Assembly (NCBI RefSeq): GCF_949628265.1
Contig: NC_088787.1
Coordinates: 15,862,501 to 15,926,500, forward strand
Source: Cloeon dipterum
Lineage: Eukaryota; Arthropoda; Insecta; Ephemeroptera; Baetidae
Direction: 5' to 3'
DNA: 64,000 nucleotides
The notes beneath the pieces were generated by a model that saw only the letters and a list, made by a program, of their open reading frames with translations, ran no database searches and was not told the origin of the DNA. How positions within the stretch are numbered: the first letter of the stretch is position 1; each line of letters starts with the position of its first letter. Positions 60,401-64,000 of the stretch are shown here, piece by piece. Position numbers and translations under genes: made by a program.

Positions 60401-63400
60401 GACATCAAAATAATAAAAATATTTCTTACAGAATGAGTAGCTCAAAACTAAAGGTTTGCATAAAAATATTACGTTTTACATTACTATTCACGCCACGGTC
60501 CGTTGACGTTGCTCTTATAGAAACATCAATCTCAGACAGCTCTTTGACTTTGGCTCCACTCAGCTTTTGTAAAAAATTGACTCCTCTGGCGTCAGATTAT
60601 GTCTCGGCTGCCCATCACATGCCCACGCCCTTATACTCAAAGAGTGGATCAGCAACGAAAACAATCAGGCAATTAAACCGAATAATTTCGATGTTATCGC
60701 TCATCAATAATAACAAAAAGTTGTCTGGCAGACCAGCTCTCGGAGTGAAGGAAATAAAACCTAACTACCATTTAAGAGTTCCGCCCAAGCTGCGTGAGCG
60801 GCCAAGTTCAGTTCGCGCGAATTCTCGTCATAACTTTTGCAGACCATAAATTAGATTCACTCTTAAAAGCTTATCGTGGAATTTTACAGCAGTCGCGTCC
60901 ATTTATTGGGGAGAAAAGTGCTTAGAGCTGAGGTGATTCATGCTATTTGCGTTGAATAACCCATCTCGGAAAACGTAATCCATTCAGCATTTCGCCTTGG
61001 CCGTGGCAGTTTTTGCAAAGTCATTCATTTACTAGGATGCAGATTGATATGAGAAACAACGGACAGCGCTAAAACAAACTGTTGCAAACGGCGGCGTGTA
61101 GGAAGCCCACACGCGAAACGTCAAAATTCGCATCGTTGGCCCTGAGAGTGAATGTAAAAAAAATGTTACCGGTTGCATGTTCCTTCGCTCGATGGTTAAT
61201 CCAAGTGGTAAATTACTCATTGAATTCTTGTCTGAGCGTGTTTTCAACCGATTTACTTCCATGCGGATGATAATTTTAAAATTGTGCCACTTCGACTGAG
61301 TAATTTTCTCGGCGGAGTAATTGCATTTTTATCTGGTTGAATAATGTTCAAAACAAAAACAAACAAACAATATGTTTTCCTACTTTTGAATTAACGGTGA
61401 AACATATTCCGAACCGTTGAAAGTTGATCACATATCGGGCAAGGCAAAATATGGGGCTAACAAATCATAAGTGAACTGGCAGGTATTAGCATAGAAATGG
61501 CCAGCACCCAGCAGAGATCACGAGGGACAGGGCCAACAATAGCGACGCTGTTTCTATTTCCGTCCCACGCACTGGTTGAACCCCTTCACCAGTGAGCAAA
61601 AAACTGGCGAGACAGCGAGCCCGGTATTCTCTTTCGGACAACTCTTTTTGTCAGTGGCGAGGCTGCGATTTGGAGCAAGCCCAAAATAATCATTAATTGG
61701 CTGCGTTTCTGTTGTTTATCGAAAATCCTTGCTGCATATTAATCGGCGCTTTGTTTGATCGGCCGAGCGACCTTAGGCAAGCGCGCGCCGAGCGAACGAG
61801 AGACCTTTGCAAGACAAGTCAGCGGGCTGGTGTAATGAGACCGCCTCGGCAGCAGACGTGCATTGTCCTTGTCTAGCAGCGCGTAATGCAATTATCTGCC
61901 AATTATCACTCCACTATTGATAGCAGCAGTGATTCGCAAACAGTCTTCTCCTTGGTGCGAGTTATCTTAATTACAGAATTAGCTCAGTCAGTACATCCGA
62001 CGAGCTTTCCGTCAATCAGCTTTGATTTGCCAAATCCACTTTGCCTTTGCATCATTGGGGGCTTAGAGCGTAATCAGACGACAACGGAGCATGAATTGGC
62101 TCCAGCGCGACAGTCGTCTCAATGCGATTCTTTGCAGTAGTAGGTCGTGAGTATGTGGACCGATACTGTTTACAACTCAATCAAATAGGGAGAATTTCTA
62201 TGGTTGCCCTGCTAACCCAAAATAAACCAATTCTCGGAAGGCAACATTGACGTGTATTGCAGAAATATACAAGCTAGATTTAATTATTGCATAGCCTTGG
62301 CAAAATGATTTGAATGAATTATGTAAATGATCCTTCGTCTGTATTGATTGGACTAGTAGTTTTAAAATGCACAATTCATTCTTTTGGGTATTGATATAAA
62401 ACGTTTTTTAAATATTTAACTGCAAGTGTTTACAATTTTGCAGTAGCTACATTCTTAGAAATGCCATGTTTTGAGTCAATAAAACAGAGTATTAGACCTC
62501 AGCTCATGCGTATTTACATTAATGCATTTAATGTCGCGTCGTGTTTACGTCCGATGCAAAAGGTTTAGCGGAAAAATTCAATGTCAAGCAGTTACTCGGC
62601 AGATAGGCCGCCGCTTTTTATAGAGTAAATGTTTGCCTCTCATCTCTAATATACACAGGAAGACACTTCTCGTAAAGATAAGCAAATATTGTAAATGGTT
62701 CGTTTTTAAAGCGCCGAAAAGAAAGGCGAGAGAGATGAATATTAACCTTCGCGAGCTGACAACACCCACGCGGAGAAATTCCATTACGATTCCCCCGCAT
62801 GGCTGGACTTGGATCACTTCGCCTGTCTTAATTATTTATTCACGTTGCGTAATGAACGCTTAATCTTAAATTTCGAGTGAGTTCCAGCCGGTTAGTATGC
62901 AGAACTCGTGCCACTGCGAAGGAGAGTTAATATTTCACAAGCTCTCAACGTGGTTAATTGTTTTAACAAACCTTGTGCTCTGCAAGTATGTAAATACAAT
63001 TGGTTTTTAATCTGCTCGCGAACAATTACAGAATTGGATAAGCGTGTTAGTAAATATGTTCTTTGGTGATTTAATATAAGTACTCTAGACAAGTGACTTG
63101 CAACACGGCAGCAGCTAAGAATACATATCTCCTATATTGATAGGTGTTTGTAAATGGAAATCGTGAGCGTGTTTTAACCGTGTTTTCATAAATCGAGCTA
63201 GTTGCAACAATTAACTTTATTGCTGCCTTCTCGTTCATTTTAACAATCTCGTCAGGCAAATCAGCCTCAGAAGCCAATTAGCGAGGCATGCAGATTTAAA
63301 TAATCTGCCTCCCCAGATCTGCCATTTGAGAGAGCAGCGCGAGGAAAAGGGAGTTTGCGGCCAATTATCACAGAGCTCATTGTGCGTTGTTCTAGAGAAA

Positions 63401-64000
63401 TAATACAACAGATGAACAGAGTGGCTTTGGTGACACCTCAAAGCCTGTTTTGCATGGGTGTTATGCAACAATAACCACAAATAATGCCACTCATTACATA
63501 AGTCACTTTGCTTTGATGCGCTTATAGATATATGCTTAGACTTATATAGGCATGAGCTTATGGCGGATGACTATGGTTGTCGGTGTTTTACAGGGATGTG
63601 GGAAAACTGTTGAAACCTTATTTTCTTACATTTGCATATCAATATTATTGAACAATAGCATACTGGGTAGTTGATTTTTCCAATTCCTAATGTGGAATGG
63701 TAGAAACTATCGATAAAAATCATTCAACTATCAATAAATACCTCCTCCTCTTTCTACGTGCCATTAAGAAATTGATAAAAGAAATATCTGAATTTTCCCT
63801 TATTTAATTTGAACAATCAAAATCATAAATATTTCTTTTGCGTTTTCCTCCTTAAATTTGTATCATAAAAAACACTTATTTAGCCCGGAAATAATTTAAA
63901 TGCCTTGATAATTAGCTTGGTCGCCAGTGAGTCGCTTGCATGGTCAGAGCACGAAGACTGGGATTGTTATTTTCGCGAGAAGCTTCAGGGCGAACTAATT
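54489..64000. other. long non-coding stretch, no gene supported
   Basis: Upstream side of the GPCR gene, which must have a first exon somewhere here or beyond. GC-richer islands occur at 54.8-55.1, 56.0-56.5, 57.6-58.0 and 61.5-62.1 kb. The longest ATG-started frame (60433-60849, 138 codons) has no domain, signal peptide or splice partner. I see no RNA gene, simple repeat or element of note. Regulatory DNA is likely but cannot be shown from one sequence. Confidence 0.5.

Noticed and set aside
60433..60849. 138-codon ATG-started frame
   Set aside because: No domain, splice partner, promoter or polyA layout; isolated in 9 kb of non-coding DNA.

Overview
The window looks like arthropod, most likely insect, nuclear DNA. 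Genes are split by short GT-AG introns, AATAAA polyadenylation signals and TATA plus TCAGT-type initiators are visible, there are long (CT)n/(GA)n microsatellites and small MITE-like palindromes, and the gene families are animal ones. I cannot name the species. All family names come from motif recognition; no database search was run.

Layout. 1-15.9 kb: no convincing gene, AT-rich non-coding DNA with two simple repeats and two weak candidate exons. 16.0-17.1 kb (minus): a single-exon gene for a 313-aa protein ending in a diverged macrodomain of the TARG1/OARD1 type. 17.1-23.8 kb: non-coding, with one hairpin MITE. 23.8-27.1 kb (minus): a five-exon gene for an unrecognised, internally repetitive, probably disordered protein. 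28.2-29.2 kb (minus): a two-exon gene for a small secreted TIL-domain (serpin-independent protease-inhibitor type) peptide with a TATA box. 29.9 kb (plus): a textbook TATA+initiator core promoter without an obvious adjacent ORF. 31.7-46.6 kb (plus): three otopetrin (proton channel) genes in direct tandem, here called Otop-A, -B and -C. 48.5-51.4 kb (plus): a complete seven-exon argininosuccinate synthase gene with a MITE in intron 1. 52.4-54.5 kb (minus): four exons of a rhodopsin-type GPCR in which several normally fixed residues are changed; its first exon was not found. 54.5-64 kb: no gene supported.

Working together. The only clear functional cluster is the otopetrin array. The three copies share five internal splice positions with identical phase but differ downstream by intron loss or gain, so the duplication is old. 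Argininosuccinate synthase converts citrulline to argininosuccinate (arginine / nitric-oxide cycle) and is tail-to-tail with the GPCR; nothing in the sequence links the two functionally.

Most worth a second look: the macrodomain protein, whose catalytic-loop acid and glycines are changed and whose 3' UTR shares a diverged ~50-bp repeat with an Otop-B intron; the atypical GPCR; the unknown repeat protein; the orphan core promoter at 29.9 kb; and the two-frame N-terminal exon of Otop-A.
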